Positions 36,754-46,074 of a DNA stretch of 62,824 bases are shown here, piece after piece. Source of the DNA: Marinitenerispora sediminis (GTDB taxonomy: Bacteria > Actinomycetota > Actinomycetes > Streptosporangiales > Streptosporangiaceae); contig NZ_QEIO01000011.1 of assembly GCF_003336425.1 (NCBI RefSeq), positions 1 through 62,824 of the forward strand. Reading direction: 5' to 3'. Every line of letters starts with the position of its first letter. The stretch's first letter is position 1. Below the pieces are notes generated by a model. That model did no database searches. It worked only from the letters and a program-made list of their open reading frames with translations, and had not been told where the DNA came from. Made by a program: the position numbers and the translations under genes.

Positions 36754-37743
36754 TCACACCGCGGGGCGCAGGTCGCCCTCCATCGCCGCGACGACGTCGT
36801 CCAGGACCCGCTCCGCGCCGAACAGGCTCGCGGCGCCCCAGTAGTCGTAGTCGACGGCGAACACCTGGTCCTCCCGCACCGCCGAGATGTTCGCCCACAC
36901 GCCGTCGCCGAAGGCCGTGGGCGCGTCCTCGTAGTCCTGGTTGGCGAACACGAAGACCACGTCGGCGTCGGCTTCGGCGAGGCGCTCGTAGCTCTCGGAC
37001 ACGAACGGCTCGTCCGGTTCGGTGCCGCGCTGGCTCTTCGGACGGGCGAAACCGAGTTCGTCGAGGATCTCACCCGGGAACGAGGTGGTCGTCTCGAACC
37101 GGACCTCGCTGTCGCTCTGCAACCGCACCAGCGACACCTCGACGCCCGAGGTGTCGCCCAGGCGCTCCCGGGCGGCGGCGACCCGTTCCGCGTAGTCCCG
37201 GAGGGCGCGTTCGCCCTCGCCCGGCATGCCCAGCACCGCGGCGACGTCGCCGAGGTACTGCCGCCAGGCCGTCGGGCCGGGCCAGTCCAGCAGCACGGTC
37301 GGCGCGATCTCCTCCAGCTGCCCGCGGAGCTGCGCCTGCGCGGCGGCGGTGCTGTCCACCCCGATGATCAGGTCCGGCCGGGTGGCGGCCAGCCGCTCCA
37401 TGTTGACGTCGTGCTCCTGCGGGGTGTTGGACACGACGGTGAGGGCCTCGGCCGGGACGCTCTCGGGCAGGTAGGGGGCCAGACCGGAGTCGCCGCGGGC
37501 GGGGTCGCCCAGCGTGGCCACCGGCACGACGCCGAGCTCCGTCACGGCCGCCAGGCCCGGACGCCACAGGACGGCCACCCGCTCGGGGTCCGCCGGCACC
37601 TCCACGGTTCCGCTCGACACCTGGACCGTGCGCGTCTCGGCCGGGGTACCGCCCGCGTCGCCCGCGGACCCGCAGCCGGAGAGGACGAGGGCCAGGACGA
37701 GGAGGGCGGACGGCCAGGCGACCGGGCGGAGGGCGCTGCGCAT
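36754..37743 (-). CDS. Iron-siderophore-type ABC transporter substrate-binding lipoprotein
   Basis: The 329-residue product has a lipoprotein signal (ALLVLALVLSGCGSAG, lipid Cys about 25). A two-lobed periplasmic-binding-protein class III fold follows, with VPADPERVAVLWRPGLAAVT, the helix-start NMERLAATRPDLIIGVDS, TVLLDWPGPTAWRQYLGDVA and the terminal ERVLDDVVAAMEGDL. It resembles FecB/FhuD-type binders of ferric siderophores or haem. No permease or ATPase genes adjoin, so it is an orphan. The ATG at 37743 sits at the signal start. About 60 bases upstream, TTAGGGTGAGC resembles one half of an iron box. Confidence 0.9.
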   Translation of the reverse strand: MRSALRPVAWPSALLVLALVLSGCGSAGDAGGTPAETRTVQVSSGTVEVPADPERVAVLWRPGLAAVTELGVVPVATLGDPARGDSGLAPYLPESVPAEALTVVSNTPQEHDVNMERLAATRPDLIIGVDSTAAAQAQLRGQLEEIAPTVLLDWPGPTAWRQYLGDVAAVLGMPGEGERALRDYAERVAAARERLGDTSGVEVSLVRLQSDSEVRFETTTSFPGEILDELGFARPKSQRGTEPDEPFVSESYERLAEADADVVFVFANQDYEDAPTAFGDGVWANISAVREDQVFAVDYDYWGAASLFGAERVLDDVVAAMEGDLRPAV

Positions 37744-37854
37744 GGGGCTCCCGGGGCTCGCTGGGCCGGAGCACCGCGCCGGGGGCGGCGGCGGGTGTGC
37801 TGCGCTCACCCTAACCCGGCGGGTCGGACGGGCGGCACCCGCTCGACCGCCATG

Positions 37855-38412
37855 TCAGTCGTGCGGTCCGGCCATCCCGATACGCGCCACGAGGGTGGTG
37901 ACGAACGGCCGGAAACCCTGCTCCTCGTAGAAGCGGATGGCGTCGGCGTTCGTCGCGACAGCGTCGAGCTCCAGTTCGCGGATGCCCACTGCGGCGAGCT
38001 GGTGCTGGACCTCCTCCAGCAGGGCCGGCCCGACCTGGGCGTCCTCGGCGTCGGGGCGCACCGACAGGGTCTGCACCACGGCGACCCGCTCACCCCGCTC
38101 CCACGACCCCTGGTGCGCGCGGCGCACGGTGACCATCGCGTAGCCGACGGGTACCCCGCCGCGTTCGGCGAGCACCGCGATCGTGTCCGGGTCGGCCAGC
38201 CAGTCGAGGTACTGCGCCCGGCGGCGGCGCCACGACTCGTCAACGCCGACGGAGGTGATCACGTCCTCCAGATGCGGGGCGAGGGCGGTGTGGCGCCGGT
38301 GCTGGGAGCGCCAGAGCTCCGCGAGGTCCTCGATATCGTGGCGGCCGAGATAACGGAATCGCAGGATCTCGCCGGCTCCGACGCGTGATTTGGTGGCAAC
38401 CGAATTTTGCAT
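37855..38412 (-). CDS. GNAT-family N-acetyltransferase
   Basis: The 185-residue protein has the GNAT fold: VAVVQTLSVRPDAEDAQVGP with LLEEVQHQLAAVGIRELELD forming the acetyl-CoA site, then NADAIRFYEEQGFRPF. The usual Q/RxxGxG/A pyrophosphate loop appears only as AQVGPALL, a weakened version. Substrate is unknown. It starts at ATG 38412 in an AT-richer promoter region divergent from the ketopantoate-reductase-like gene. Confidence 0.9.
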   Translation of the reverse strand: MQNSVATKSRVGAGEILRFRYLGRHDIEDLAELWRSQHRRHTALAPHLEDVITSVGVDESWRRRRAQYLDWLADPDTIAVLAERGGVPVGYAMVTVRRAHQGSWERGERVAVVQTLSVRPDAEDAQVGPALLEEVQHQLAAVGIRELELDAVATNADAIRFYEEQGFRPFVTTLVARIGMAGPHD

Positions 38413-38554
38413 CTTTTTTTCTCACCCGTTCCACCAGGATTGGCGCGGCTCGATCGCCGGCGGCGCAGGCTGATCCACCGACTGAGCTGTGAACCGAGAC
38501 TACGTGGCAGGTCGGTGCCGGCACCCTGTGACACGGGAAAAAGGAGACGCTGAC

Positions 38555-39466
38555 ATGCCAGTCGGGAAACTTTCGCCGCATTTCACGGTGCTCGGCCCCG
38601 GCGGGGTCGGCGGGCTGCTCGCCGGGCTCCTGGTCCGCGCCGGTGAGCGGGTGACCGTGGTCGCCAGTGAGGCCACGGCCGAGCACATCACCGCGAACGG
38701 GCTGCGGGTGGAGTCCGCGGTCTTCGGCGACTTCACCGCCGCACCGCCCGCCGCCGCGCGGCTGGCCGAGCCGGCCGACGTGCTCCTCGTCGCCCCGAAG
38801 GCGACCGCGCTGGACGCCGCCCTGGACCGCATCCCCGCCGACCTGGTGAGAGGCGCCCTGGTCGTGCCGCTGCTCAACGGCCTGGAGCATGTCGGGCACC
38901 TGCGCCGCCGGCTGCCCGGCGCACATGTGGCCGCGGCCGCGATCCGGGTGGAGTCGACCCGGACCGCTCCCGGGCGCATCAGCCACACCAGCCCCTTCAC
39001 CGCGCTGGAGCTCGCTGCCCCGGGCGCTCCCGGCGGACTCGTCGCGGCGGCGGCAGAGCGGCTCCGCGGCACCGGCTTCACCGTGACCGTCAGCGACGAC
39101 GAGGCGCGCACCCTGTGGGAGAAGTTCCACTTCCTCCTTCCGACGGCGCTGGTGTGCACGCACGCCGGCAGCCCGATCGGTGCGACGCGCGCGGACCGCC
39201 GGGCCGACCTGGCCGCCGTGGTGGCCGAGGTCGCCGAGGTCGCGGCCCGCCACGGCGTGGCGCTGGACTCGCCCGGTGTGCTGCGCGTGATCGATGCCAT
39301 CCCGCCCGCGACCAAGCCGTCGATGCTGCGCGACCGCGAGGCGGGCCGCCCCATGGAGGTGGAGGCTCTCGGCGGCGCGCTGCTGCGGGCGGCCGCCGGC
39401 GTCGGCGTCGAGACCCCGGTGACCGCGCGGCTCGTCGCCGACCTGGAGCGGATCGACGCGCGGTGA
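38555..39466 (+). CDS. 2-Dehydropantoate 2-reductase (ApbA/PanE family)
   Basis: The 303-residue NADPH enzyme shows the Rossmann start FTVLGPGGVGGLLAGLLVRA. The family motifs VPLLNGLEHVGHLRRRLPGA and TLWEKFHFLLPTALVC (Lys-x-x-x-Asn equivalent region, here EKFHF) follow, with the C-terminal KPSMLRDREAGRPMEVEALG typical of PanE substrate binding. The Asn after the Lys is replaced (FHF), so the substrate may not be ketopantoate. AAGGAG nine bases before ATG 38555 is an excellent ribosome-binding site. It is convergent with corA. Confidence 0.9.
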   Translation: MPVGKLSPHFTVLGPGGVGGLLAGLLVRAGERVTVVASEATAEHITANGLRVESAVFGDFTAAPPAAARLAEPADVLLVAPKATALDAALDRIPADLVRGALVVPLLNGLEHVGHLRRRLPGAHVAAAAIRVESTRTAPGRISHTSPFTALELAAPGAPGGLVAAAAERLRGTGFTVTVSDDEARTLWEKFHFLLPTALVCTHAGSPIGATRADRRADLAAVVAEVAEVAARHGVALDSPGVLRVIDAIPPATKPSMLRDREAGRPMEVEALGGALLRAAAGVGVETPVTARLVADLERIDAR

Positions 39467-39482
39467 GCGGACGCCAGCGCGC

Positions 39483-40454
39483 TCAGAGCCAGTCGCGGCG
39501 GCGGAAGGACACGTAGACGGCGACCGCGGTGACGAGGAGCAGCGCGTTGGCGAGCAGTGCCCCCCAGAGGCGGTGCTGGCCGGGCAGGGCCACGTTCATC
39601 CCGTACCAGCCGGTGATGGCGGTGGGCACGGCGATGACGGCGGCCCAGCCCGTCAGCTTCTTCATGGTGACGTTCAGCCGGTTCTGCTCCAGGTTGAGCG
39701 CCGTTCCCGTGATCGAGGCGAGCATCTCCCGCAGGGCGTCCATCAGCTCCACCACGTGGTCCAGCCGCACCGCCACCTCGCGCAGACGCGGGCGGATCCC
39801 GGGGCCGCCCGGCGGCCGCTCCCGCTGGGCGAGCTCGTTCAGGACCGCGTGCAGCGGGAGCACGACGCGGCGCAGCCGGACCAGGCGCCACCGGAGTTCG
39901 TGCGAACGCCGCTGCACCTGGGCGGCCGCCCGGCGGCTCTCCTCGAAGAGCAGCCCTTCCACCTCGTCGACCTCGTCGTCGATGTCCAGCGCCGCGTCGT
40001 GGTAGCGGGCGGCCAGCCGCTCCAGCAGGCGCACCAGCAGCGCGGCCGAGCCGTGCCGCGCCACCGGCCCGGGGTCCCCGCCGTCGGCCATGGCCGCCCG
40101 CAGGTCGGGGTCGGCGGTCGAGGAGAGGGTCACCAGGACGCGCTCGGTGGCGAACACGACGAGCGCGGGACGGCCCGCGGAGCCCTCACCGGGGAGCGCG
40201 GCGGGGACGGTCAGCGTCAGCCGGCCGTCCGAGGCGCGCAGCCGCGGCCGCCGGTGGGCACGGGCGGCCTGCTGCTCGGCCAGGGCGCCGGCGTCCAGAC
40301 CGAGCGGCGTGGCGAAGGCGACGAAGTCCGCCCGCTCGTCCGGACCGAACCCGACCCACGCCGCCGCGCCTTCGGACAGCGTCTCCGGAAGCCGCGCCGC
40401 CGAGCTCTCCGCGACCACGGAGCCGGCGGCGTCGTACAGCAGGGTCTCGGGCAT
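39483..40454 (-). CDS. CorA-like Mg2+/Co2+ channel protein
   Basis: The 323-residue protein has a long cytosolic N-terminal funnel domain with a helical stalk (HDAALDIDDEVDEVEGLLFE). Two C-terminal helices follow, with the selectivity motif GMN in VPTAITGWYGMNVALPGQHR. The last residues SFRRRDWL are basic, as usual for CorA gate anchoring. It should mediate divalent cation flux as a pentamer. The ATG at 40454 starts PETLLYDAAG; upstream in-frame sequence is not conserved-looking. An 18-bp sequence repeated at 41845 begins ten bases before the start. Confidence 0.93.
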   Translation of the reverse strand: MPETLLYDAAGSVVAESSAARLPETLSEGAAAWVGFGPDERADFVAFATPLGLDAGALAEQQAARAHRRPRLRASDGRLTLTVPAALPGEGSAGRPALVVFATERVLVTLSSTADPDLRAAMADGGDPGPVARHGSAALLVRLLERLAARYHDAALDIDDEVDEVEGLLFEESRRAAAQVQRRSHELRWRLVRLRRVVLPLHAVLNELAQRERPPGGPGIRPRLREVAVRLDHVVELMDALREMLASITGTALNLEQNRLNVTMKKLTGWAAVIAVPTAITGWYGMNVALPGQHRLWGALLANALLLVTAVAVYVSFRRRDWL

Positions 40455-40463
40455 GCGGTTCAG

Positions 40464-40481
40464 CCTAGATCGTTGACGGGG
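40464..40481 (+). repeat. 18-bp direct repeat, copy 1
   Basis: CCTAGATCGTTGACGGGG occurs here and recurs as CCTAGATCGTTGGCGGGG at 41845-41862 (17 of 18 identical). The pair flanks the lysR gene. Confidence 0.7.
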
Positions 40482-40901
40482 GACCGGTGTGCTGGTCAGG
40501 CGGCCTCGCGCGGCGCGCCTCCGTGCCTGCCGCGGTCGCCGCCGCCTTGTCGCCGCAGCGTCCGGCGCACGTGCCGGCGGACCTCTCACGGGGAACGGCG
40601 CCCGCGACCTACTCCCGTCCGCGGCCGAGAAGTCGTGGCCGCGTGCGGGGAGCCGGGGCGGCAGCCGCCCCGGCTGTCGGCGGTGAACCGTGGGACGCCA
40701 GCGCACGGTGACGGACCGATTCGGGAAAGCCCGCGCCGGCCAAGGAACGCGGTGTTCCGGAAAGGTGCCGGGAAAGCGATGATTCGGTGGGATATGCGGT
40801 GGAACGCGGCCGCATCTCTCGGGAGCGCCTGATGCGGGAGGGCCGATCCGGCATCGGGGGCCCGTGCCGAGGCACTCGCGGCCTCACCTAGATTGGCAGA
40901 C

Positions 40902-41843
40902 ATGATCGACGTGCGCCGGTTGCAGTTGCTACAGGCACTCGACCAGTACCACACCGTGGCAGCCACCGCCGAGGCGCTGAACGTGACCCCCTCGGCCGTC
41001 TCGCAGCAGCTCGCCGCACTGGCGAAGGAGACCGGGGTGACCCTGGTCGAGCGCAGCGGCCGGCGGTTCCTGCTGACCGGCGCGGCGCGGGTCCTGCTCG
41101 ACCACGCACGGGTCATCTTCGCCGAGATGGAGCGCGCGCGGGCGGATCTCGCCGAGTACGCCGACGGCACCATCGGGATCGCCCGGGTCGGCGCGTTCGC
41201 CACCGCGATCTCCGACCTGGTCGCTCCGGCCGTGGCCGGCCTGCGGCAGAGCCAGCCCGGCTGGCGGTTCCAGGTGGTGCAGGCCGAGCCCGAGGAGAGC
41301 ACGGAGATGCTGCGCGTGGGCGCCCTCGACCTCGCCGTCACCATGTCGTCGGCGCACCTGCCTCCGGCGGGTACACCGGACTTCCGGCTCGACTCCCTCA
41401 TGGTGGAGCCGTTCGACGCTGTGCTGCCCTACCACCATCCCCTGGCGGGCCGCACCCAACTGGACCTGGCCACCGATCTGGCCGACGCCGACTGGATCAT
41501 GTCGGGACCCGGCAGTGCCTGGTACGACTGCGTCACCGCGGCGTGCAACCAGGTCGGCTTCCAGCCGCGGGTCGCGCACACGGTCGACGAGTTCAGCGCG
41601 GTCTTCGCGCTCGTCGCCGCCGGTCTCGGGATCGCGCTCATGCCCCGGCTGGCCTGGACGGGCCTGTCCACGTCGCAGGTGGTGGTGCGCTCGGTCAGCA
41701 ACGGCCCGCGGCGGCACATCGTCGCCGTGAGCCGGGCGGGCGGCAACCCGGAGCCGCTGCTCAGCGCCATGCGGGAGGCAGCCGGCAAGGTGCCGGTGCC
41801 CTCCGCGGGGCCGCTCATCGTGACCGGGAGCGGGGCCGCCTAG
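40902..41843 (+). CDS. LysR-family transcriptional regulator (first of two)
   Basis: The 313-residue protein has the LysR winged HTH at 1-60 (VRRLQLLQALDQYHTVAATA, then AEALNVTPSAVSQQLAALAK) and a periplasmic-binding-like effector domain ending near ALMPRLAW. The ATG at 40902 is standard for the family; TTG 40893 is an in-frame alternative. Its stop lies one base before an 18-bp repeat also found 421 bases upstream of the gene. It may control corA, which is divergent with a 447-bp spacer, or a gene outside the repeat-bounded segment. Confidence 0.93.
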   Translation: MIDVRRLQLLQALDQYHTVAATAEALNVTPSAVSQQLAALAKETGVTLVERSGRRFLLTGAARVLLDHARVIFAEMERARADLAEYADGTIGIARVGAFATAISDLVAPAVAGLRQSQPGWRFQVVQAEPEESTEMLRVGALDLAVTMSSAHLPPAGTPDFRLDSLMVEPFDAVLPYHHPLAGRTQLDLATDLADADWIMSGPGSAWYDCVTAACNQVGFQPRVAHTVDEFSAVFALVAAGLGIALMPRLAWTGLSTSQVVVRSVSNGPRRHIVAVSRAGGNPEPLLSAMREAAGKVPVPSAGPLIVTGSGAA

Positions 41844-41844
41844 A

Positions 41845-41862
41845 CCTAGATCGTTGGCGGGG
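41845..41862 (+). repeat. 18-bp direct repeat, copy 2
   Basis: CCTAGATCGTTGGCGGGG matches the copy at 40464-40481 except for one base. It begins one base after the lysR stop and precedes degenerate block B. Confidence 0.7.
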
Positions 41863-41909
41863 TTCGGTCTGGGGGCAGTGGTTGCCGGGGACCACCGGCT
41901 GGTCGGGCG

Positions 41910-42430
41910 GCCTGCCGGGCTGCCGGATCGCGGTGGCCGGTGCCGGGACCCATTGGCGCGTGCGGGGCGGCCGTCCTTCGCCAGTGCGGGCGGCCCGGCG
42001 CTCCGGGCCCGGCCGGTTCCACGACATTCGGACGACCAGCTCGTTCCCGTGGGCGGAGCCGGCCGGGTAACGCCGCCACCGCCGGCTCCTCGACGCCGAA
42101 CGGGCCGAGCGGCACCTGCCCCGGACCGGCCGCGGCTTCCGGACCGGCGTAACGGGCGCGGGCCCAGGGCCCGGCGCCCCGGGGTGCCAGGCGGGGGCAC
42201 GGGCGTTCGCGATCGTGCCCCGGCGCTACCCAAGCCGCGGCCACGCCGAGCGGACCAGCGTGAGCGGGCGGCCGCCGGGAACCGCCCCACCGCCGTCGCC
42301 GCTGCCGAAGGCGGGACACCGCCGCCCCGACGAACGCGGACCCCGCCCCGAAGGACGGGGTCCGCGCACGCCCATCCCGGCGCCCTTCGCCGTGGGGAGA
42401 CGCGCTCCAGCGGACTCCCGGAAGGAGCAG
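41910..42430. repeat. Degenerate repeat block B (paired with 36040-36535)
   Basis: It shares ordered landmarks with block A (CCGGATCGCGG, GGTTCCACGAC, TGCCCCGGACCGG, GGGCGCGGGCCCAG, CCTTCGCC). No intact frame covers it; minus-strand frames give TPVRKPRPVRG as in block A. A strong hairpin (42335-42366) lies inside. Probably a second decayed copy of the same element. The 280 bases after it show no gene. Confidence 0.6.
42335..42366. terminator. Strong hairpin inside block B
   Basis: An 11-bp perfect stem CGCGGACCCCG/CGGGGTCCGCG with a ten-base loop. It could be a terminator of the lost gene; its partner block A lacks it. Confidence 0.6.
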
Positions 42431-42714
42431 ACCACCGCGCCCTTCCTGGCATAGGCCGGCTGCCCGTACCACAGCTACGGCGCCAGATCCGGAGCGGTGC
42501 TGGTGACGATGGCGTGGACGCGTTCGGCGACCGCGGTCTCCGCCGCCGCCGGCGGCCGTGCCTGTGCGGCATCGGCACCGCCGCCGCGGGCCCGGGCAGC
42601 CACACCCGGATCGTCCGCCGCCGGGTCCCCGGTCCAGGGAAGCGGCCGGAACCTGGCGCGCCAGCGCGCCGCCGCTCCGGTGGCTCGGTCGTCCCGGGCC
42701 GCGGCTCGGCGGTG

Positions 42715-43680
42715 TCAGCCGGTGATGGTCTCCGGCGCTCCCGGCAGCGGGCCCGCCGCGTCGCCGTCGGTGTCCCGCAGCACCTCCCGGGCGGCGTCGC
42801 GCAGGTAGCCGGCCACGGTCCGCATGGGCCGCCACGCCCATCCGCCGGTGCGTCCCACCAGGTAGATACGCCGCAGGCCGCCCAGATCGCCGAGGGGGGA
42901 GTGCACGACCCCGCGCCTGCGGGGTGTCGCGGCGAGCTGGGGGAGCACGCCCACGCCCCAACCGGCTGACACCACGGCGCTGACCACGTCGAGGTTGTCG
43001 ATCCGGTGCCGGATCCGCGGCGCGAAACCCGCCATGGCGCACATGCGCTGCACGAGCTGGTCCTCGTCGCTGCCGCGCGAGTTGGCGATCCAGGCCGTGT
43101 CGGCGAGTTCGCGCAAACGCGGCAGGGTCATGGGTCGGGACCGGGCGGTTCCGCCGGCCGGCTGGGCCAGCAGCAGCGGCTCCGCGCCGATCCGGTGCAG
43201 GGTGAAGGTGTCGGGGAAGCGGCGCGGCACGAGGCTGTACTCGTAGACCAGCCCCAGGTCGGCGTCACCGGTGTGCAGCAGCTCCAGGGCCTGGTCCGGC
43301 TCGTGCTCGATCATCCGCACGTCGATGCCGGGGTGGTCGGCGGCCAGGCGGTGCAGCGCCGGTACCACGATGGGGGTGGCGACGCTGACGAAGGTCACCA
43401 GGTTCACCCGGCCGACCGGTTCGGACTCGCCGGCCAGTTCGCCGCGGGCCGTCTCCACCCGCGACAGGATCTCGACGGCGTGCTCGACCAGCCGGTGCCC
43501 GGCCGGGGTCAGCCGCACCCGGCGGCCGTCCGGGGTGAGCAGCCGGACGCCGACCTCGCGCTCCAGCACCGCGAAGTGCTTGGAGATGGCGGACGTGCCG
43601 ATGCCGGTGACCTCGGAGACGGCCGCCATGGTGCCGAGCCGGTCGAGTTCGACCAGCAGGCGCAACCGGGTGAGATCCAC
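42715..43680 (-). CDS. LysR-family transcriptional regulator (second)
   Basis: The 321-residue protein has the LysR HTH (LTRLRLLVELDRLGTMAAVS, then EVTGIGTSAISKHFAVLERE) and the effector domain, with WIANSRGSDEDQLVQRM and VVSAGWGVGVLPQLA. It is only about 900 bases from the other LysR gene, on the opposite strand, and lies 944 bases from the divergent EamA exporter, which could be its target as in many LysR/EamA pairs. The ATG at 43680 is at the expected position. Confidence 0.93.
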   Translation of the reverse strand: MDLTRLRLLVELDRLGTMAAVSEVTGIGTSAISKHFAVLEREVGVRLLTPDGRRVRLTPAGHRLVEHAVEILSRVETARGELAGESEPVGRVNLVTFVSVATPIVVPALHRLAADHPGIDVRMIEHEPDQALELLHTGDADLGLVYEYSLVPRRFPDTFTLHRIGAEPLLLAQPAGGTARSRPMTLPRLRELADTAWIANSRGSDEDQLVQRMCAMAGFAPRIRHRIDNLDVVSAVVSAGWGVGVLPQLAATPRRRGVVHSPLGDLGGLRRIYLVGRTGGWAWRPMRTVAGYLRDAAREVLRDTDGDAAGPLPGAPETITG

Positions 43681-44623
43681 CCGTCCAATCTATGCCGGGC
43701 ACGGCCGGCGCCTCGCACGTCCGGCAGGCGCCCAAGGCGGGGGCCGCGCGGCGGACCCGCCGGGCGGGCTGTGGGCGCGGCCCGGATGGGTGCCCGCGAG
43801 GGAGCCGCTGCCTCGGGAAGACGCGCCAGCTGGCCGCTGGCCTGCGGGGAGCGGCCCCACCGGGTTCCTCGGAGGCGGATGAGGGGCCACTCGGCGGATC
43901 GGGCAGGCGGCCGGGGGAGGCCGTGGACCGGGTACCGGGAGGCGGCGGTGCGCCTCCGGCAGGCGGGGGAGCGGTGGTCGAGGCGCCGGTGGCCGGTCCC
44001 GTGGCCCGCTCGCGAGGCGAGCGGCCCCGGGGCGGCCGCCGAAGGGGCCACGCCGTGGGCCCGGCGAGGTCCCCCCGGACCGGCCGGGGTGCCAGGGCGG
44101 TGGGGGCAGCGCCAGCTGGTCGGCGACGGCCGGAGGTGGGTGCTCACGGGAGGCGGCCCTGGCCGGCCCCCTCCAGAAACGTGGCGACCGGGCCTGCGCG
44201 GACCGTCCTCGACACGCTTCGGCCTGCCGAGGCGGTCCTCGCATCGGCCGTGCGGGATCCGGCCGGTCCGGGCGGCCGGCGGTGCCGCCGCCGAGCCCGC
44301 CCGCTCAGCCGCGCCGGCAGTACCGGCGCGGGTACCGGGGACCGGGCCGTCTCGGCCGGCCGCGTCGGTCGGCCCGCGGAGCTCGGGGCCCGGGCGCCGG
44401 CCCCAGCACAGGACGTCGGAGCGAGCGCGGACGGCGGCCCCGGTTGCGGGTGACGGCCGCCCTCGCCGGGCCCGGCCGTGATCGCGGGTCCGGCCCGGGT
44501 CGCCGGGGGACCGCTGCGCGGCTGGGCGCCGTGCGCCGGACCAGGGACCATCCGCCAGAAGGACATGATCCGTTCGCCAACGGTCCGTGGACAGCAACAA
44601 ACGATGACCGGTCCAATGGTCGG
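43681..44623. other. Long divergent spacer between lysR and the EamA exporter
   Basis: About 940 bases of GC-rich sequence. Frames on both strands are open but encode Arg/Pro/Gly strings. A modestly AT-richer patch just before 44624 may hold the exporter promoter. The unusual length suggests a lost gene or inserted relic. Confidence 0.45.
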
Positions 44624-45754
44624 GTGATCCTCTTCTCCTCGGCCCTGCTTCGCCATGCCCTGAACCGGACGCCCGCGCCGCTGCTCGTGCTCGTGGGCAT
44701 GTTCGCCCTGCACACGGGCAGCGCCTTCGCCGTCCGCCTGTTCGACACGGTCGGCACCGGCGGTGTCACCTGGCTGCGGCTCTGCTGGGCCGCGGCCATC
44801 CTGCTGCTCGTCAGCGGGCGCCGGCTGTGGGCGGTGGTGCGTGCGGCACCGCGGCGGGACCTGGGTGCGGCGGTGATCCTCGGCACAGTCAGCGCGGGGA
44901 TGATGGTCTGCTACTCCGAGGCGACCGCCCGGATCGACCTGGGGACCGCGACGTCCCTGGAGTTCCTCGGCCCGCTGGCCGTGGCGGTACTGGCGCTGCG
45001 GCGGCGCGCCGAACTGGTGTGGATCGCGGCGGCGCTGGCCGGGGTGCTGTGCCTCACCCGGCCGTGGAGCGGCGCGGCCGACCTCGGCGGGGTGGCCTAC
45101 GGCCTGGGCGGCGCGGTCTGCGTCGCGCTCTACATCGTGCTCGCGCAACGCGTCGGCGGCCGGTTCGGCGCGCTGCACGGCCTGGCGCTGTCCATGACCG
45201 TGGCCGCGGTGCTCACCACCCCGCTGGGCGCGCCCGCCGTGGTCGCCGATCCGAGCCCGCGGGCGCTGCTCGGCACGCTCGGGATCGCACTGCTCTACCC
45301 GCTGCTGCCCTTCCTCGTCGAGATGGTGGCGCTGCAGCGCATGAGCCGCACCGCCTACAGCACCTTCAGCAGCCTGGAGCCGGCGGTGAGCCTCATGATG
45401 GGGATGCTGATCATCGCCCAGACACCCGGAGTGCTGCAGGCACTCGGCATGGCGCTCGTGGTCCTCGCCGGGGTGGGCGCCGCGCGCTCCGATGCCGCGG
45501 CGGCGCGCGGGCCGCGGGCGGACGGCACGGCCGCGGACGAGACCGCGGCGCGAGCGGCCGACCCGGAGGGGGACGGCGCGCGGGCCTGCCGCGTCCCGAC
45601 GGCCCGCCGCGGCCCACGCCGGCCGTGGCGGCGGCGCGGGGTCCGGCCGCCCCGCTACGGCTCCACCGGGAACGCCCCGCGCGCGACCAGCTCCACGCAC
45701 ACGACGATCGCGAGCGACTCCACCGCCAGCAGGCCGATCAGCACGAAGAGTTGA
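44624..45754 (+). CDS. EamA/RhtA-like exporter with extended C-terminus
   Basis: This is a ten-helix drug/metabolite-transporter-family protein resembling threonine/homoserine exporter RhtA, beginning PLLVLVGMFALHTGSAFAVR and GTGGVTWLRLCWAAAILLLV. The repeat EamA half contains AYGLGGAVCVALYIVLAQRV and ends near ALGMALVVLAGVGAARSD at about residue 288. About 85 further residues rich in Arg and Ala follow, and the last 100 bases overlap the antisense fetB remnant. Typical members end near 300 residues, so the natural stop was probably lost by frameshift or deletion. The GTG at 44624 is inferred from the first helix. Confidence 0.85.
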   Translation: MILFSSALLRHALNRTPAPLLVLVGMFALHTGSAFAVRLFDTVGTGGVTWLRLCWAAAILLLVSGRRLWAVVRAAPRRDLGAAVILGTVSAGMMVCYSEATARIDLGTATSLEFLGPLAVAVLALRRRAELVWIAAALAGVLCLTRPWSGAADLGGVAYGLGGAVCVALYIVLAQRVGGRFGALHGLALSMTVAAVLTTPLGAPAVVADPSPRALLGTLGIALLYPLLPFLVEMVALQRMSRTAYSTFSSLEPAVSLMMGMLIIAQTPGVLQALGMALVVLAGVGAARSDAAAARGPRADGTAADETAARAADPEGDGARACRVPTARRGPRRPWRRRGVRPPRYGSTGNAPRATSSTHTTIASDSTASRPISTKS

Positions 45755-46074
45755 ACCGCCCCGGCCGCGACCGGGCTCGCACCGCCCAGCAGCATCCCCA
45801 CGAAGGCCCCCGGCAGCGTCACCAGCCCCACCGTGCGGGTCTGGTCCAGGGCGGGGATGAGCGCCCCGGCCGCCGCCGGCCGGCAGATCTCCATCCGGGC
45901 CGCCCGCGGCGGCAGGCCCAGCGACAGGGCCGCCTCCACCTCGCCGCGCCGGGTGCGCAGCTCCTCGACGGCGCGCCGCCCGGCCAGCGAGGTGGCGGTG
46001 AGCGCACCGCCGATCAGGATGCCGGCCACCGGGATCAGCGCGAGCCCGGTGGCCGGCACCAGGCCGGTGGCCAC
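45655..46074 (-). pseudogene. 5'-truncated fetB/YbbM-type permease (UPF0014)
   Basis: The 139 residues cover only the C-terminal half of the roughly 255-residue FetB family: LIPVAGILIGGALTATSLAG, then RRAVEELRTRRGEVEAALSL, RTVGLVTLPGAFVGMLLGG and VQLFVLIGLLAVESLAIVV. The family signature PVAGMxxGNxM and the ELRxRRGEVEA block are both present. The N-terminal helices are missing; upstream in-frame sequence is Gly/Pro/Arg-rich. A GTG at 46074 could start a residual protein. No FetA-type ATPase lies nearby. It overlaps the tail of the exporter gene. Confidence 0.75.

Noticed and set aside
37804-37814. Iron box upstream of the siderophore-type binding protein
   Set aside because: Only one half-site (TTAGGGTGAGC) is convincing; the full 19-mer matches the consensus at about 10 positions, too few to list as a feature.
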